DNA from: Streptomyces collinus
GTDB lineage: Bacteria > Actinomycetota > Actinomycetes > Streptomycetales > Streptomycetaceae
Direction of reading: 5' to 3'
Assembly (NCBI RefSeq): GCF_031348265.1
Contig: NZ_CP133771.1
Coordinates: 4,340,001-4,404,000, forward strand
Length of the DNA stretch: 64,000 nt
Shown: positions 30,742 to 40,002 of the stretch, piece by piece
Layout: each line of letters starts with the position of its first letter
How positions within the stretch are numbered: position 1 is the stretch's first letter
The notes under the pieces: model-generated
What the model was told of the DNA's origin: nothing
Seen by the model: the letters and a program-made list of their open reading frames with translations, nothing else
Databases searched by the model: none
Made by a program: the position numbers and the translations under genes

Positions 30742-31809
30742 GCGCTCCGCCAGCCACGACACCGGGTTCACCGCCGACCCCGTCTCCGGAGTGACCCGCG
30801 CCTCGAAGTGCAGGTGCGGCCCGGTGGAGTTGCCCGTGGTGCCCGACTGGCCGATCCACTGGCCTGGGCTGACGTGCTCCCCCTGGTCGACCGCAAGGGA
30901 AGCGAGGTGGGCGTACTGCGTGTAGTAGCCGCCCGCGTGTTTGAGCACGATCTCCATGCCGAAAGCTCCGCCGCAGGACACCTTCACCACCCGGCCCGCA
31001 CCCACGGCCCGCACCGGCGTGCCGATCGGCACCGCGAAGTCCTGCCCCGTGTGGCGGCTGGACCACCGTGCACCGCCGCTGCCGTAGGACGCGGACAGTT
31101 CATACGTCTCGACCGGGGCCACCCACTCGCCGTCGGTGAACCCCGTCTCCGGCTGGTCGAGCCGGACGGCTCCACGGCACGCCCCGGCCGCGACCGCGGC
31201 GTCCGCCTCCCCTTGGAGCCGCGAGCGGGCCGTCTCCAGCTTCTGCTCGATGCCCGCCTTCAGCCCGGCGAGTTGCAGGTTGCGCTTCTCCAGCGCCTGC
31301 CACCGGTCCGCGGCCCTGGCCTCGTCCGCCGTCAGCCGTGCCTCGGCGCGCCGGTTCTTGGAGATCGCGTTGTTCACGGCGAGATGCGCCTGCGAGAAGG
31401 CGTGCTGACCTCGCATCAGGCCGTCGGGGCTGTCGGCGAGGATCATGTGCGCGGCCACCGGCAGGCCACCGCTGGTGCGGTACTGGGCCCGGGCGATCCG
31501 GCCCAGGTCCTCGTGCAGGGCGGCGATGTGCCGCCGCTGCGCGTCCAGGAGTTCCTCCGCCCGCAGTGCTTCGGCCCGCTGCCTCTCGGCCTCCTCGCGG
31601 CCGGCCTCGTACTGCTGTGTCGCCACCGCGGCCTCCTCGTACAGCCGCACCACCTCGGCGCTCGGGCCCGCCTCCGTGCCGGTCCCGGTTTCGCTCCCGG
31701 GTTCCTCGGGCGCCGCCGTCGGCCGGGCCGCGAGCACGGCCAGCGCGCACAGCAGGACCGGAACCACGAGCCGATGGCGGCGATATGAGCGCATGTCAGC
31801 GATCGTCAC
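30727..31809 (-). CDS. M23 (LytM-type) peptidoglycan peptidase with coiled coil
   Basis: A 360-residue exported protein. After a signal sequence (about 1-32) comes a long Glu/Arg/Ala coiled coil (about 50-215), then a LytM domain with zinc ligands in HTGQDFAVPIGTPV and GPHLHFEAR. The arrangement resembles NlpD/EnvC-type factors or cell-wall endopeptidases. Start: GTG 31809, or ATG 31794 five codons later, since no clear ribosome binding site separates them. It is 87 bp downstream of cydCD in the same direction. Confidence 0.9.
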   Translation of the reverse strand: MTIADMRSYRRHRLVVPVLLCALAVLAARPTAAPEEPGSETGTGTEAGPSAEVVRLYEEAAVATQQYEAGREEAERQRAEALRAEELLDAQRRHIAALHEDLGRIARAQYRTSGGLPVAAHMILADSPDGLMRGQHAFSQAHLAVNNAISKNRRAEARLTADEARAADRWQALEKRNLQLAGLKAGIEQKLETARSRLQGEADAAVAAGACRGAVRLDQPETGFTDGEWVAPVETYELSASYGSGGARWSSRHTGQDFAVPIGTPVRAVGAGRVVKVSCGGAFGMEIVLKHAGGYYTQYAHLASLAVDQGEHVSPGQWIGQSGTTGNSTGPHLHFEARVTPETGSAVNPVSWLAERGVSL

Positions 31810-31896
31810 CCAGGACTGGGGGCCCGGTCCTGTTCACGTCGTACGGCTGGGGGACCGGCTGCGCCGAACGGCCCAGTGCGCACCGGCCCCGGCCCG

Positions 31897-34800
31897 CTAC
31901 CGCGCTGCCGCCACCGACTCCGACGCCGCCTCCCGCCCGGCCATCTCCCGCAACGGCCCGTCCATCGCCAGCAGCTCCGCGTAGGAACCGCGCTGGACCA
32001 CCTGTCCGCGGTCCAGCACGATCACCTCGTCGACCGCTTCGAGGCCCGCCAGCCGGTGCGTGATGAGCAGCGTCGTCCGGCCCTCGGTCGCGGCCAGCAG
32101 ATCAGCGGTGAGCGCGTCGGCGGTCGGCAGATCGAGGTGCTCCGCGGGCTCGTCCAGCACCAGGACGGGGAAGTCGGCCAGGAGCGCCCGGGCCAGCGCC
32201 AGACGCTGCCGCTGGCCTCCCGACAGACGTGCCCCGTGCTCGCCCACGAGCGTGTCGAGGCCGTCGGGCAGACTGTCGGCCCAGTCCAGCAGCCGGGCGC
32301 GGCGCAGCGCGGCGCGCAGGTGGTCCTCGGTGGCGTCCTTCCTGGCGAGCAGCAGGTTCTCGCGCAGCGAGCTGTCGAAGAGATGCGCGTCCTGCGCACA
32401 CAGCCCGACGAGCCCCCGTACGTCGTCACTGTGCAGCGCGTAGGCGTCCACGCCCGCCAGCACGTACGAACCGGCCTCCGCGTCGAGGAACCGCAGCAGC
32501 ACCTGCGCCAGTGTGGTCTTGCCGGAGCCGGAGGGTCCGACCACGGCGATCCGGCGGCCCTCGCCGAGGGTCAGGTCGAGCCCGGCGAGCGCGTCCCGCT
32601 CCTGCCCGGCGTACCGGGCGGTGAGCCCTCTGAGCACGACCGGGAACGGTGAGGCGGGCGCCTCGCGGGGCCGCTCCGGCTCCGTCACGGGCTCCGGTGC
32701 GTCCAGCACCTCGTACACCCGCTCCGCGCTCCGCCGCACGCGCTGCCGGTACTGCACGGCCAGCGGCAGCCCGAGCACGGCCTCGAAGGCGGCGAGGGGG
32801 GTCAGGACGACGACGGCCATGGTCACGCCGTCCAGCCGTCCTGCGGCGACCGCCTGGGCCCCGGCCAGGGCGGCGGCCGTGACGGTCAGTCCGGAGACCA
32901 GCGCGGTGAGACCGTCCCCGAGGGCCGTGGCGGTGGCGGCGCGCGAGGCGATCCGGGTGAGCGCCCGGTCGGCCTCGCGGGCCTGGGCGGTCCGCGCGGG
33001 CAGGGCACCTGCGACGGTCAGCTCCGCGGTGCCGGTGAGCAGATCGGCCACCCGCGTCGCGAGCATCCCGCGGGCGGGCGCCAGCCGCTGCTCGGCCCGC
33101 CGGGCCACCGCGCCGGTGATCAGCGGCACGCCGACCCCCGCCGCCAGGAGCCCGGCCGCGAGCACGGCACCGGCCTCGGGCAGCAGCCATGCCGTGAAGC
33201 CGACCGACGCGGCCGACACGACGACGGCCGCCCCGGCCGGCAGCAGCCACCGCAGCCAGTAGTCCTGCAGCGCGTCCACGTCCGCGACCAGCCGGGAGAG
33301 CAGATCGCCCCGGCGGACCCGGCGCAGTCCGGCCGGCGCCAGCCGCTCCAGCCTGCGGAACACCGCGACCCGGGTGTCCGCCAGCATCCGCAGCACGGCG
33401 TCATGCGACACCAGCCGCTCGGCGTACCGGAACACGGCCCGCCCGATCCCGAACGCCCGCGTCGCGGTGACGGCCATCATCAGATAGAGCACGGGCGGCT
33501 GCTGCGAGGCCCGCGAGATCAGCCAGCCGGAGGTGGCCATGAGCCCCACGGCACTCCCCAGCGCGAGGCTCCCGAGCAGCAGCGCGAGTCCCAGCCGTCC
33601 GCGACGGGCACCGGACATGGCGCGGACGCGGGCGAGGACGCCGCCCGAAGCCGGCTGTCCGAGGGGCTCTGCCGGGGTGCGGGGCTCGACCTCGACAGGC
33701 CGCGTCACGGCGCCCCCGGCCACCGCGGACGCCACTGTCAAGGCGGCGGAGTTCTCGGGCTCCGCCAGCCGCACGACCCGGTCCGCGACCTCCAGCAGCG
33801 CCGGCCGGTGCACCACCAGCAGCACCGTCCGGCCGCCCGCGAGGCGCCGCACCGCCGCGACGACCTCGGCCTCGGTGGCCCCGTCCAGCGCCGCCGTCGG
33901 CTCGTCGAGCAGCAGCACGGGCCGGTCCGCGAGGAACGCCCTGGCCAGTGCGAGCCGCTGCCGCTGCCCGGCGGACAGCCCGGTGCCGTCCTCGCCGAGC
34001 ACGGTGTCCACGCCCTCGGGCAACGCGTCGACGAACTCCAGCGCCCCGGCGTCCCGCAGCGCCTGCCGTACGGCGTCGTCGCCGGCGTCGGGCCGGGCCA
34101 ACCGTACGTTCTCGGCGATCGTCCCGGCGTACAGATGCGGCCGCTGCGGTACCCACGCGATCCGGGAACGCCATGCCTCCAGGTCGGCACCGGCGAGATC
34201 GACTCCCCCGGCCCGCACCCGGCCCTCGTCAGGTCGCACGAACCCCAGCAGGACACTCAGCAGCGTCGACTTGCCGGCGCCGCTCGGCCCGACCAGCGCG
34301 ACCGTCTCCCCGGGCTCGACGCTGAAGGTCATGTCCGAGACGGCGTCCGCCGACCGCCCCGGGTATCGGACGGTCACGCCCTCGAAGGACAGCGCGCCCT
34401 CCGGCACGGCCGTGGAACCGGACGCCGGGGCGGGCGTCTCCACGACCTCGAAGATCTCCTCGGCGGCGGCGAGCCCCTCGGCCGCCGCGTGGTACTGCGC
34501 CCCGACCTGCCGCAACGGCAGATACGCCTCGGGCGCGAGGATCAGGATGACGAGGCCGATGTACAGGTCCATCTCGCCGTGCACCAGCCGCATGCCGATC
34601 GTCACGGCGACCAGCGCCACCGAGATCGTCGCGAGCAGTTCCAGGGCGAAGGAGGAGATGAAGGCGATCCGCAGCGTCCGCATGGTCGCCCGCCGGTACT
34701 CGCCGGTGATGTGCCGGATCGACTCGGCCTGCGCCTTGGCCCGGCCGAAGACCTTCAGCGTCGGCAGCCCCGCGACGACGTCCAGGAAGTGCCCGGACAG

Positions 34801-35394
34801 CCGCGACAGCAGCTGCCACTGACGGTCCATCCGGGACTGGGTCGCCCAGCCGATGAGCACCATGAAGACCGGGATGAGCGGGAGGGTGCCGACGATGATG
34901 GCCGCGGAGACCCAGTCCTCGGTGACGATCCGCGCCAGCACCGCCACCGGCACGACCACCGCGAGACCCAACTGCGGCAGATACCGGGAGAAGTAGTCGT
35001 CGAGGGCGTCCACCCCCCGGGTGGCCAGGGCGACCAGCGAACCGGTCCGCTGCCCGCTCAGCCAGCCGGGCCCCAGGTCTGCGGCACGCTCCAGCAGCCG
35101 GCCCCGCAGCTCGGACTTCACGGCCGCGCTCGCCCGGTGCGCGGCGAGCTCGGTGAGCCATCCGACCAGCGCCCGGCCGACCGCGACCGCGGCCAACAGC
35201 AGCAGGGGAGTGCCGAGTTCGGACACCGCCATGCGGTGCTGGAACGCTCCGACCACCACCTCGGCGATGAGCATCGCCTGCGCGATGACCAGCCCCGCCC
35301 CTACGGCCCCCAGGGCCACGACCGCCACCAGGAAGACCCGGGTGGCACGGGCGTACCGAAGCAGACGCGGATCGATCGGTTTCACGTGAAACAC
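31897..35394 (-). CDS. cydCD: CydD-CydC fused ABC transporter for cytochrome bd assembly
   Basis: A 1165-residue protein joining both halves of the heterodimeric thiol/heme ABC exporter needed to build cytochrome bd oxidase. Each half has about six membrane helices and one ATPase: Walker A VGPSGAGKSTL with signature LSAGQRQRLAL in the first, and VGPSGSGKTTLA with LSGGQRQRLAL in the second. Such fusion is usual in Streptomyces. The start is GTG 35394 (peptide MFHVKP) or GTG 35385, which is better spaced from GAGGT (35399-35395). Both lie at or inside an exact parS site. Confidence 0.95.
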   Translation of the reverse strand: MFHVKPIDPRLLRYARATRVFLVAVVALGAVGAGLVIAQAMLIAEVVVGAFQHRMAVSELGTPLLLLAAVAVGRALVGWLTELAAHRASAAVKSELRGRLLERAADLGPGWLSGQRTGSLVALATRGVDALDDYFSRYLPQLGLAVVVPVAVLARIVTEDWVSAAIIVGTLPLIPVFMVLIGWATQSRMDRQWQLLSRLSGHFLDVVAGLPTLKVFGRAKAQAESIRHITGEYRRATMRTLRIAFISSFALELLATISVALVAVTIGMRLVHGEMDLYIGLVILILAPEAYLPLRQVGAQYHAAAEGLAAAEEIFEVVETPAPASGSTAVPEGALSFEGVTVRYPGRSADAVSDMTFSVEPGETVALVGPSGAGKSTLLSVLLGFVRPDEGRVRAGGVDLAGADLEAWRSRIAWVPQRPHLYAGTIAENVRLARPDAGDDAVRQALRDAGALEFVDALPEGVDTVLGEDGTGLSAGQRQRLALARAFLADRPVLLLDEPTAALDGATEAEVVAAVRRLAGGRTVLLVVHRPALLEVADRVVRLAEPENSAALTVASAVAGGAVTRPVEVEPRTPAEPLGQPASGGVLARVRAMSGARRGRLGLALLLGSLALGSAVGLMATSGWLISRASQQPPVLYLMMAVTATRAFGIGRAVFRYAERLVSHDAVLRMLADTRVAVFRRLERLAPAGLRRVRRGDLLSRLVADVDALQDYWLRWLLPAGAAVVVSAASVGFTAWLLPEAGAVLAAGLLAAGVGVPLITGAVARRAEQRLAPARGMLATRVADLLTGTAELTVAGALPARTAQAREADRALTRIASRAATATALGDGLTALVSGLTVTAAALAGAQAVAAGRLDGVTMAVVVLTPLAAFEAVLGLPLAVQYRQRVRRSAERVYEVLDAPEPVTEPERPREAPASPFPVVLRGLTARYAGQERDALAGLDLTLGEGRRIAVVGPSGSGKTTLAQVLLRFLDAEAGSYVLAGVDAYALHSDDVRGLVGLCAQDAHLFDSSLRENLLLARKDATEDHLRAALRRARLLDWADSLPDGLDTLVGEHGARLSGGQRQRLALARALLADFPVLVLDEPAEHLDLPTADALTADLLAATEGRTTLLITHRLAGLEAVDEVIVLDRGQVVQRGSYAELLAMDGPLREMAGREAASESVAAAR
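35379..35392. other. parS site in the first codons of cydCD
   Basis: An exact GTTTCACGTGAAAC, read as FHVK or as the start region of cydCD, 6 bp from the cydB stop. ParB binding here would sit inside the cyd operon. Confidence 0.85.
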
Positions 35395-35397
35395 ACC

Positions 35398-36402
35398 TCA
35401 GTGCACGGTCTCGGCGATGTGCTGCGTGCCGATCCGCTTGCGGAACACCCAGTACGTCCAGCCCTGGTAGAGCAGGACGACCGGAGTGGCGATCCCGGCA
35501 CACCAGGTCATGATCTTCAGTGTGTACGGGCTGGACGAGGCGTTGGTGACCGTCAGGCTCCAGTCCGGGTTCAGCGTCGACGGCATGACGTTCGGGAAGA
35601 GCGTCAGGAAGAGCATCGCCACCGTAGCCACGATGGTGAGACCCGACAGGGCGAACGCCCAGCCCTCACGCCCGGCCCGGGCCGCGGCCAGGGCCACGAG
35701 GAGCGACGCCACCGCCGCGACCATCGCCACCAGCGACGAACCGTCACCCCGGTCGGCCTGCGTCCACAGCAGGAAGGCGAGGGCCAGCAGGGCGGTCACC
35801 AGCCCGACGCGCAGCGCCAGCTTCCGCGCCCGCTCACGGATGTCCCCGACCGTCTTGAGGCCGACGAACACCGTCCCGTGGAAGGTGAACAGTGCCAGCG
35901 TGACCATGCCGCCGAGCAGTGCGTACGGGTTGAGCAGGTCCAGGACGCCGCCGGCGTAGTTGAAGTCCTGGTCGATCTTCACGCCCCGAACGATGTTCGC
36001 GAAGGCCACACCCCACAGGAACGCGGGCAGCAGCGAGGCCCAGAAGATCGCCGTCTCCCAGTTGCGCTGCCAGTTCTCCTCGGGCCGCTTCACGCGGTAC
36101 TCGAAGGCGACGCCCCGGACGATCAGACAGACCAGGATGAGCAGCAGGGGCAGGTAGAAGCCGGAGAAGAGCGTGGCGTACCACTCGGGGAAGGCGGCGA
36201 AGGTCGCGCCGCCCGCCGAGAGCAGCCACACCTCGTTGCCGTCCCAGACGGGGCCGATGGTGTTGATCAGCACCCGCTTCTCGGGCCGGTTACGGGCGAG
36301 CAGCTTCGTGAGCACGCCGACCCCGAAGTCGAAGCCCTCCAGGAAGAAGTAGCCGGTCCACAGGACGGCGATCAGGACGAACCAGACGTCGTGCAGTTCC
36401 AT
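35398..36402 (-). CDS. cydB: cytochrome bd ubiquinol/menaquinol oxidase subunit II
   Basis: A 334-residue membrane protein with about eight helices. The family pattern GYFFLEGFDFGVG near residue 17 and GPVWDGNEVWLL near residue 50 are clear. CydB partners CydA in the high-affinity terminal oxidase. ATG 36402 lies 20 bp after the cydA stop, and the stop is 3 bp from the cydCD start, so the three genes form one operon. Confidence 0.96.
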   Translation of the reverse strand: MELHDVWFVLIAVLWTGYFFLEGFDFGVGVLTKLLARNRPEKRVLINTIGPVWDGNEVWLLSAGGATFAAFPEWYATLFSGFYLPLLLILVCLIVRGVAFEYRVKRPEENWQRNWETAIFWASLLPAFLWGVAFANIVRGVKIDQDFNYAGGVLDLLNPYALLGGMVTLALFTFHGTVFVGLKTVGDIRERARKLALRVGLVTALLALAFLLWTQADRGDGSSLVAMVAAVASLLVALAAARAGREGWAFALSGLTIVATVAMLFLTLFPNVMPSTLNPDWSLTVTNASSSPYTLKIMTWCAGIATPVVLLYQGWTYWVFRKRIGTQHIAETVH

Positions 36403-36422
36403 GACTGTGCAGCTCCCTCGGC

Positions 36423-37931
36423 CTAGTACGAGAAGGCCATCGGCTTGTCGGCGTCACGGGGGTCGCCGCCGATCTTCGTGGGCGGGTTGAGGTCGGCCTC
36501 GGTGAGTTCCGGCGGGCCCGCCTTGACGTACTTGACCAGCAGCTTGACCTCGACGACGGCGAGGATCGCGTACAGCGTGGTGAAGACGACCATCGACGTG
36601 ATGACCTCGGCCTGGGAGACACCGGGGGAGACCGCCTCACGCGTCTGGAACAGGCCGTAGACGACCCACGGCTGACGGCCCATCTCGGTGAAGATCCAGC
36701 CCCAGGAGCTGGCGATCAGCGGGAAGCCCAGGGTGAGGATCGCGATGCGCCAGTACCACTTGGTGAGGGTCGGGCCGAGCGCCTTCTTCGGCAGCAGCAC
36801 CAGATGCGGCACCTCGTCGTCGCCCACCCTCAGGTGCTGCGGCAGCATGAACTTCTTGCGGGTCAGCCACAGCCCGGCCAGACCGATGGCGAACGACGTC
36901 ATGCCGAAGCCGATCATCCACCGGAAGCCCCAGTAGGCGACGGGGATGTTGGGCCGGTAGTCACCGGGCCCGTACTTCTCCTGCTCGGCCTTGTTGACGT
37001 CGTTGATGCCGGGCACGTACGAGGTGAAGTCGTCCTTGGCGAGGAAGGAGAGCAGGCCGGGTATCTCGATGGCGACCTTGTTGTGGCCCTTGTCGACGTC
37101 GCCGACGGCGAAGACCGAGAAGGGAGCCGGCTTCTCGCCGTCCCACAGCGCCTCGGCCGCGGCCATCTTCATCGGCTGCTGCTGGTACATGATCTTGCCG
37201 AGCACGTCGCCGCTGATCGCGGTGAGGAGGCCGCCGATGACGACGGTGACCAGGCCCAGCCGCAGCGAGGTCTTCATCACGGGGACGTGCTTCTTGCGGA
37301 CCAGGTGGAAGGCGGCGATGCCGACCATGAAGGCGCCACCGGTCAGGAAGGCCGCGGTGAGCGTGTGGAAGACCTGGGCCAGTGCGGTGTTCTGGGTCAG
37401 CACCAGCCAGAAGTCGGTGAGCTCGGCCCGGCCCTTCGCCTCGTTGATCCGGTAGCCGACCGGGTGCTGCATCCAGGAGTTGGCCGCGAGGATGAAATAG
37501 GCCGACAGGATCGTGCCGATCGAGACCATCCATATGCAGGCCAGGTGGATCTTCTTCGGCAGCTTGTCCCAGCCGAAGATCCACAGGCCGATGAAGGTCG
37601 ACTCGAAGAAGAAGGCGATCAGGGCCTCGAAGGCCAGCGGCGCACCGAACACGTCACCGACGAAGCGCGAGTAGTCCGACCAGTTCATGCCGAACTGGAA
37701 CTCCTGCACGATGCCGGTGACCACACCCATCGCGATGTTGATCAGGAAGAGCTTGCCCCAGAACTTCGTCGCCCGGAGGTACTTCTCCTTCTCCGTCCGC
37801 ACCCACGCCGTCTGCAGACCGGCCGTGAGCGCGGCCAGCGAGATCGTCAGGGGGACGAACAGAAAGTGGTAGACGGTGGTGATGCCGAACTGCCATCGCG
37901 CCAGGGTCTCCGGCGCCAAAGCCAGGTCCAC
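36423..37931 (-). CDS. cydA: cytochrome bd oxidase subunit I
   Basis: A 502-residue subunit carrying the hemes. The His ligand in TTVYHFLFVP (about residue 22), QEFQFGMNWSDYSRFVGDVFG, AQVFHTLTAAF and the Met ligand in IFTEMGRQPW are all present. It reduces O2 at low oxygen tension without pumping protons. GTG 37931 is chosen because AAGGAG lies 8 nt upstream and the conserved ETLARWQFG follows. Expression should be governed by the Rex operator directly upstream. Confidence 0.96.
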   Translation of the reverse strand: MDLALAPETLARWQFGITTVYHFLFVPLTISLAALTAGLQTAWVRTEKEKYLRATKFWGKLFLINIAMGVVTGIVQEFQFGMNWSDYSRFVGDVFGAPLAFEALIAFFFESTFIGLWIFGWDKLPKKIHLACIWMVSIGTILSAYFILAANSWMQHPVGYRINEAKGRAELTDFWLVLTQNTALAQVFHTLTAAFLTGGAFMVGIAAFHLVRKKHVPVMKTSLRLGLVTVVIGGLLTAISGDVLGKIMYQQQPMKMAAAEALWDGEKPAPFSVFAVGDVDKGHNKVAIEIPGLLSFLAKDDFTSYVPGINDVNKAEQEKYGPGDYRPNIPVAYWGFRWMIGFGMTSFAIGLAGLWLTRKKFMLPQHLRVGDDEVPHLVLLPKKALGPTLTKWYWRIAILTLGFPLIASSWGWIFTEMGRQPWVVYGLFQTREAVSPGVSQAEVITSMVVFTTLYAILAVVEVKLLVKYVKAGPPELTEADLNPPTKIGGDPRDADKPMAFSY

Positions 37932-37943
37932 GTCGCCGCTCCT

Positions 37944-37978
37944 TACACTACGCTTGTGAAAGCGTTCACATTCACAAG
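37944..37978 (-). promoter_or_regulatory. Rex operator and promoter of the cyd operon
   Basis: TGTGAAAGCGTTCACA (37955-37970) matches the Rex operator of Streptomyces, where the NADH/NAD+-sensing repressor Rex controls cydABCD. An outer arm pair CTTGTGAA (37953-37960) and TTCACAAG (37971-37978) makes a second overlapping inverted repeat. TAGTGT on the minus strand (37949-37944) is a candidate -10, so bound Rex would block polymerase. Confidence 0.85.
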
Positions 37979-38056
37979 CCATTATGCAGCACGGACTTTC
38001 GAGCCCTGGAGGGGGTCCCCTGTCGCGCCGGTCACAACCGGCCCCTTGGCCCGAAC

Positions 38057-38073
38057 TTCAACATATTGTTGAA
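38057..38073. promoter_or_regulatory. palindromic operator candidate
   Basis: TTCAACATATTGTTGAA is a perfect 7+3+7 palindrome ending 9 bp before the ATG of the cyclophilin-like gene. Palindromes of this type (TTGTTGAA-like arms) are bound by FCD-group GntR regulators in other systems, but no such regulator is encoded nearby. Confidence 0.6.
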
Positions 38074-38082
38074 TCGGGCAGC

Positions 38083-38469
38083 ATGCAGACACCGCTACGG
38101 ATACGGATCTCCTGGCCCGCGGGCCATCTCACGGCGTCGCTCGATGACACCCCGACGAGTCAGGCCCTCGCCAAAGCGCTGCCCCTCGTCTCGACAGCGC
38201 GCACGTGGGGTAAGGAGGTGTACTTCGACACAGGAGTGTCGGTTTCACGTGAAACAGGCGCGCGCGAGGTCGTCGAGCCGGGCACCGTCGCCTTCTGGAC
38301 CGACGGCGGTGCCCTCGCTCTCCCCTACGGACCCACGCCGATCTCACAGGGCGACGAGTGCCGCCTCGCAAGCCCGTGCAATGTCCTCGGCCGTCTCGAA
38401 GGCGACCCCGGTCTGCTCGCGACAGTGCGGGACGGCGAACCCGTGCGCGTGGAACTGCTGGAAACCTGA
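38083..38469 (+). CDS. cyclophilin-like fold protein (DUF3830-like)
   Basis: A 128-residue protein beginning MQTPLRIRISWPAGHLTA and containing GKEVYFDTG, EPGTVAFWTDGGALALPYGPTP and a closing VRDGEPVRVELLE. This pattern fits the small cyclophilin-like beta-barrel family (DUF3830-type), which is often linked to substrate uptake or catabolic genes. The residues SRET near position 56 are encoded by an exact parS site. No ribosome binding site is visible; the palindrome directly upstream suggests tight regulation. Confidence 0.7.
   Translation: MQTPLRIRISWPAGHLTASLDDTPTSQALAKALPLVSTARTWGKEVYFDTGVSVSRETGAREVVEPGTVAFWTDGGALALPYGPTPISQGDECRLASPCNVLGRLEGDPGLLATVRDGEPVRVELLET
38242..38255. other. parS site inside the cyclophilin-like gene
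   Basis: An exact GTTTCACGTGAAAC within the coding sequence, read as V-S-R-E-T. It is 2.9 kb from the cydCD parS, the closest pair in the window. Confidence 0.85.
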
Positions 38470-38491
38470 ATCCGGCTCTCGGAGACGACGG

Positions 38492-39571
38492 CTACAGCTC
38501 CTTGCGGAACCCTTCCGACACCTTCAGGAAGATGTCGTTCGCCTCGGCCTCCCCGATCGTCACCCGCACACCCTCACCCGGGAACGGCCGGATCACCACA
38601 CCCGCCTGCTCACACGCCTGAGCGAACGCGACCGTGCGCTCCCCCAGCCGCAGCCACACGAAGTTGGCCTGGGTCTCGGGCACCGTCCAGCCCTGCGAGC
38701 GCAGCCCGTCGACCACGCGCGCGCGCTCGCACACCAGCGAGCCGACCCGGCCGAACAGTTCGTCCTCGGCCCGCATCGAGGCGATCGCCGCCTCCTGCGC
38801 GAGCTGGCTCACGCCGAACGGCACCGCCGTCTTGCGCAGCGCCGCGGCCACCGGTTCGTGGGCGATGGCGAATCCGACACGCAGGCCGGCGAGGCCGTAC
38901 GCCTTGGAGAAGGTCCGCAGGACGCAGACGTTGGGCCGGTCGCGGTAGATCTCACAGCCGTCCGGCACCTCGGGGTCGCGGATGAACTCGCGGTAGGCCT
39001 CGTCGAGGACCACCAGCACATCGCTCGGGACCCGGTCCAGGAAACGCTCCAGCTCCGCCCGCCGCACCACCGTGCCCGTGGGGTTGTTGGGGTTGCAGAC
39101 GAAGATCAGCCGCGTCCGGTCGGTGATCGCGTCGGCCATCGCGTCGAGGTCGTGCACATCCCCGGGCGTCAGCGGCACCTGTACCGACGTCGCGCCGCTG
39201 ATCTGCGTGATGATCGGGTACGCCTCGAAGGACCGCCAGGCGTACATGACCTCGTCGCCGGGGCCTGCGGTGGCCTGGATCAGCTGCTGGGCGACGCCGA
39301 CCGAACCGGTGCCGGTGGCCAGATGGGAGAGGGGCACCCCGAACCGCTCGGACAGCTCGTTCATCAGCCCCGTGCAGGCCATGTCCGGGTAGCGGTTGAA
39401 GTTGCCGGCCGCCGCCGTCACGCTCTCCATCACGCCCGGCAGCGGCGGATACGGGTTCTCGTTGGAGGACAGCTTGTAGGCCACCGGACCACCTGCCGCG
39501 GCGGGCTTGCCCGGCTTGTAGGTGGGGATCCCCTCCAGCTCGGCGCGCAGCTTGGGGCTCGTCTCGCTCAC
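38492..39571 (-). CDS. hisC: histidinol-phosphate/aromatic aminotransferase
   Basis: A 359-residue class I/II PLP aminotransferase. SSNENPYPPLPGV near the N-terminus, CNPNNPTGT, LDEAYREF and the PLP-lysine motif TFSKAYGLAGLRVG are visible. It is HisC-like but stands outside a his operon, so it may serve aromatic amino acids, as Streptomyces has another hisC. GTG 39571 follows GAGGAGGA. The gene converges with the cyclophilin-like gene across 22 bp. Confidence 0.9.
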   Translation of the reverse strand: MSETSPKLRAELEGIPTYKPGKPAAAGGPVAYKLSSNENPYPPLPGVMESVTAAAGNFNRYPDMACTGLMNELSERFGVPLSHLATGTGSVGVAQQLIQATAGPGDEVMYAWRSFEAYPIITQISGATSVQVPLTPGDVHDLDAMADAITDRTRLIFVCNPNNPTGTVVRRAELERFLDRVPSDVLVVLDEAYREFIRDPEVPDGCEIYRDRPNVCVLRTFSKAYGLAGLRVGFAIAHEPVAAALRKTAVPFGVSQLAQEAAIASMRAEDELFGRVGSLVCERARVVDGLRSQGWTVPETQANFVWLRLGERTVAFAQACEQAGVVIRPFPGEGVRVTIGEAEANDIFLKVSEGFRKEL

Positions 39572-40002
39572 CGCAGTCCTCCTCGTGAAGACCGGCGGCC
39601 CATGACCGCCGCCGACATCCAATACTCCTCACCTTATGAGGATTCGGCGCCGCTGCGTATAGCAACGACCGAGCAGCGGGCCTTCGGCATCCCCTTCCCA
39701 CCGGCATCAGGGGCATCACCGCACCAAGGCGTACGAATCCGGGGGCGCGCCTCACATATATCTACGCGCCGGTGGTGCACGCCGTGGCGCGCATCCCTCG
39801 TGAAGGTGAGTTGAGACCTCTTCGCAACATCGCCCACTTGGCAGGCCCGTACACGCCGACAAGACACGTACTGCCATGAGAACGCTCAACACCCTTGGTT
39901 TCCAAAGCAATTGTCAATAAATGATCATGCAGAAACGTGCCTGTCAACGCGTGCATATGCGTCCGCACTACCCCACCGCATGAGCCCTACTATCGGCTCG
40001 CC
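39572..40002. other. divergent intergenic region hisC-lacI
   Basis: A 430-bp gap with lower GC. It contains an inverted repeat TCCTCA/TGAGGA around 39626-39641, close to the hisC start, and TACTAT (39989-39994), a -10 placed 8 nt before the LacI-type ATG. I see no gene in the rest. Confidence 0.45.

Noticed and set aside
33403..36426. 1007-codon open frame opposite cydCD and cydB
   Set aside because: It spans two well-defined genes on the other strand and has a shadow-type composition.
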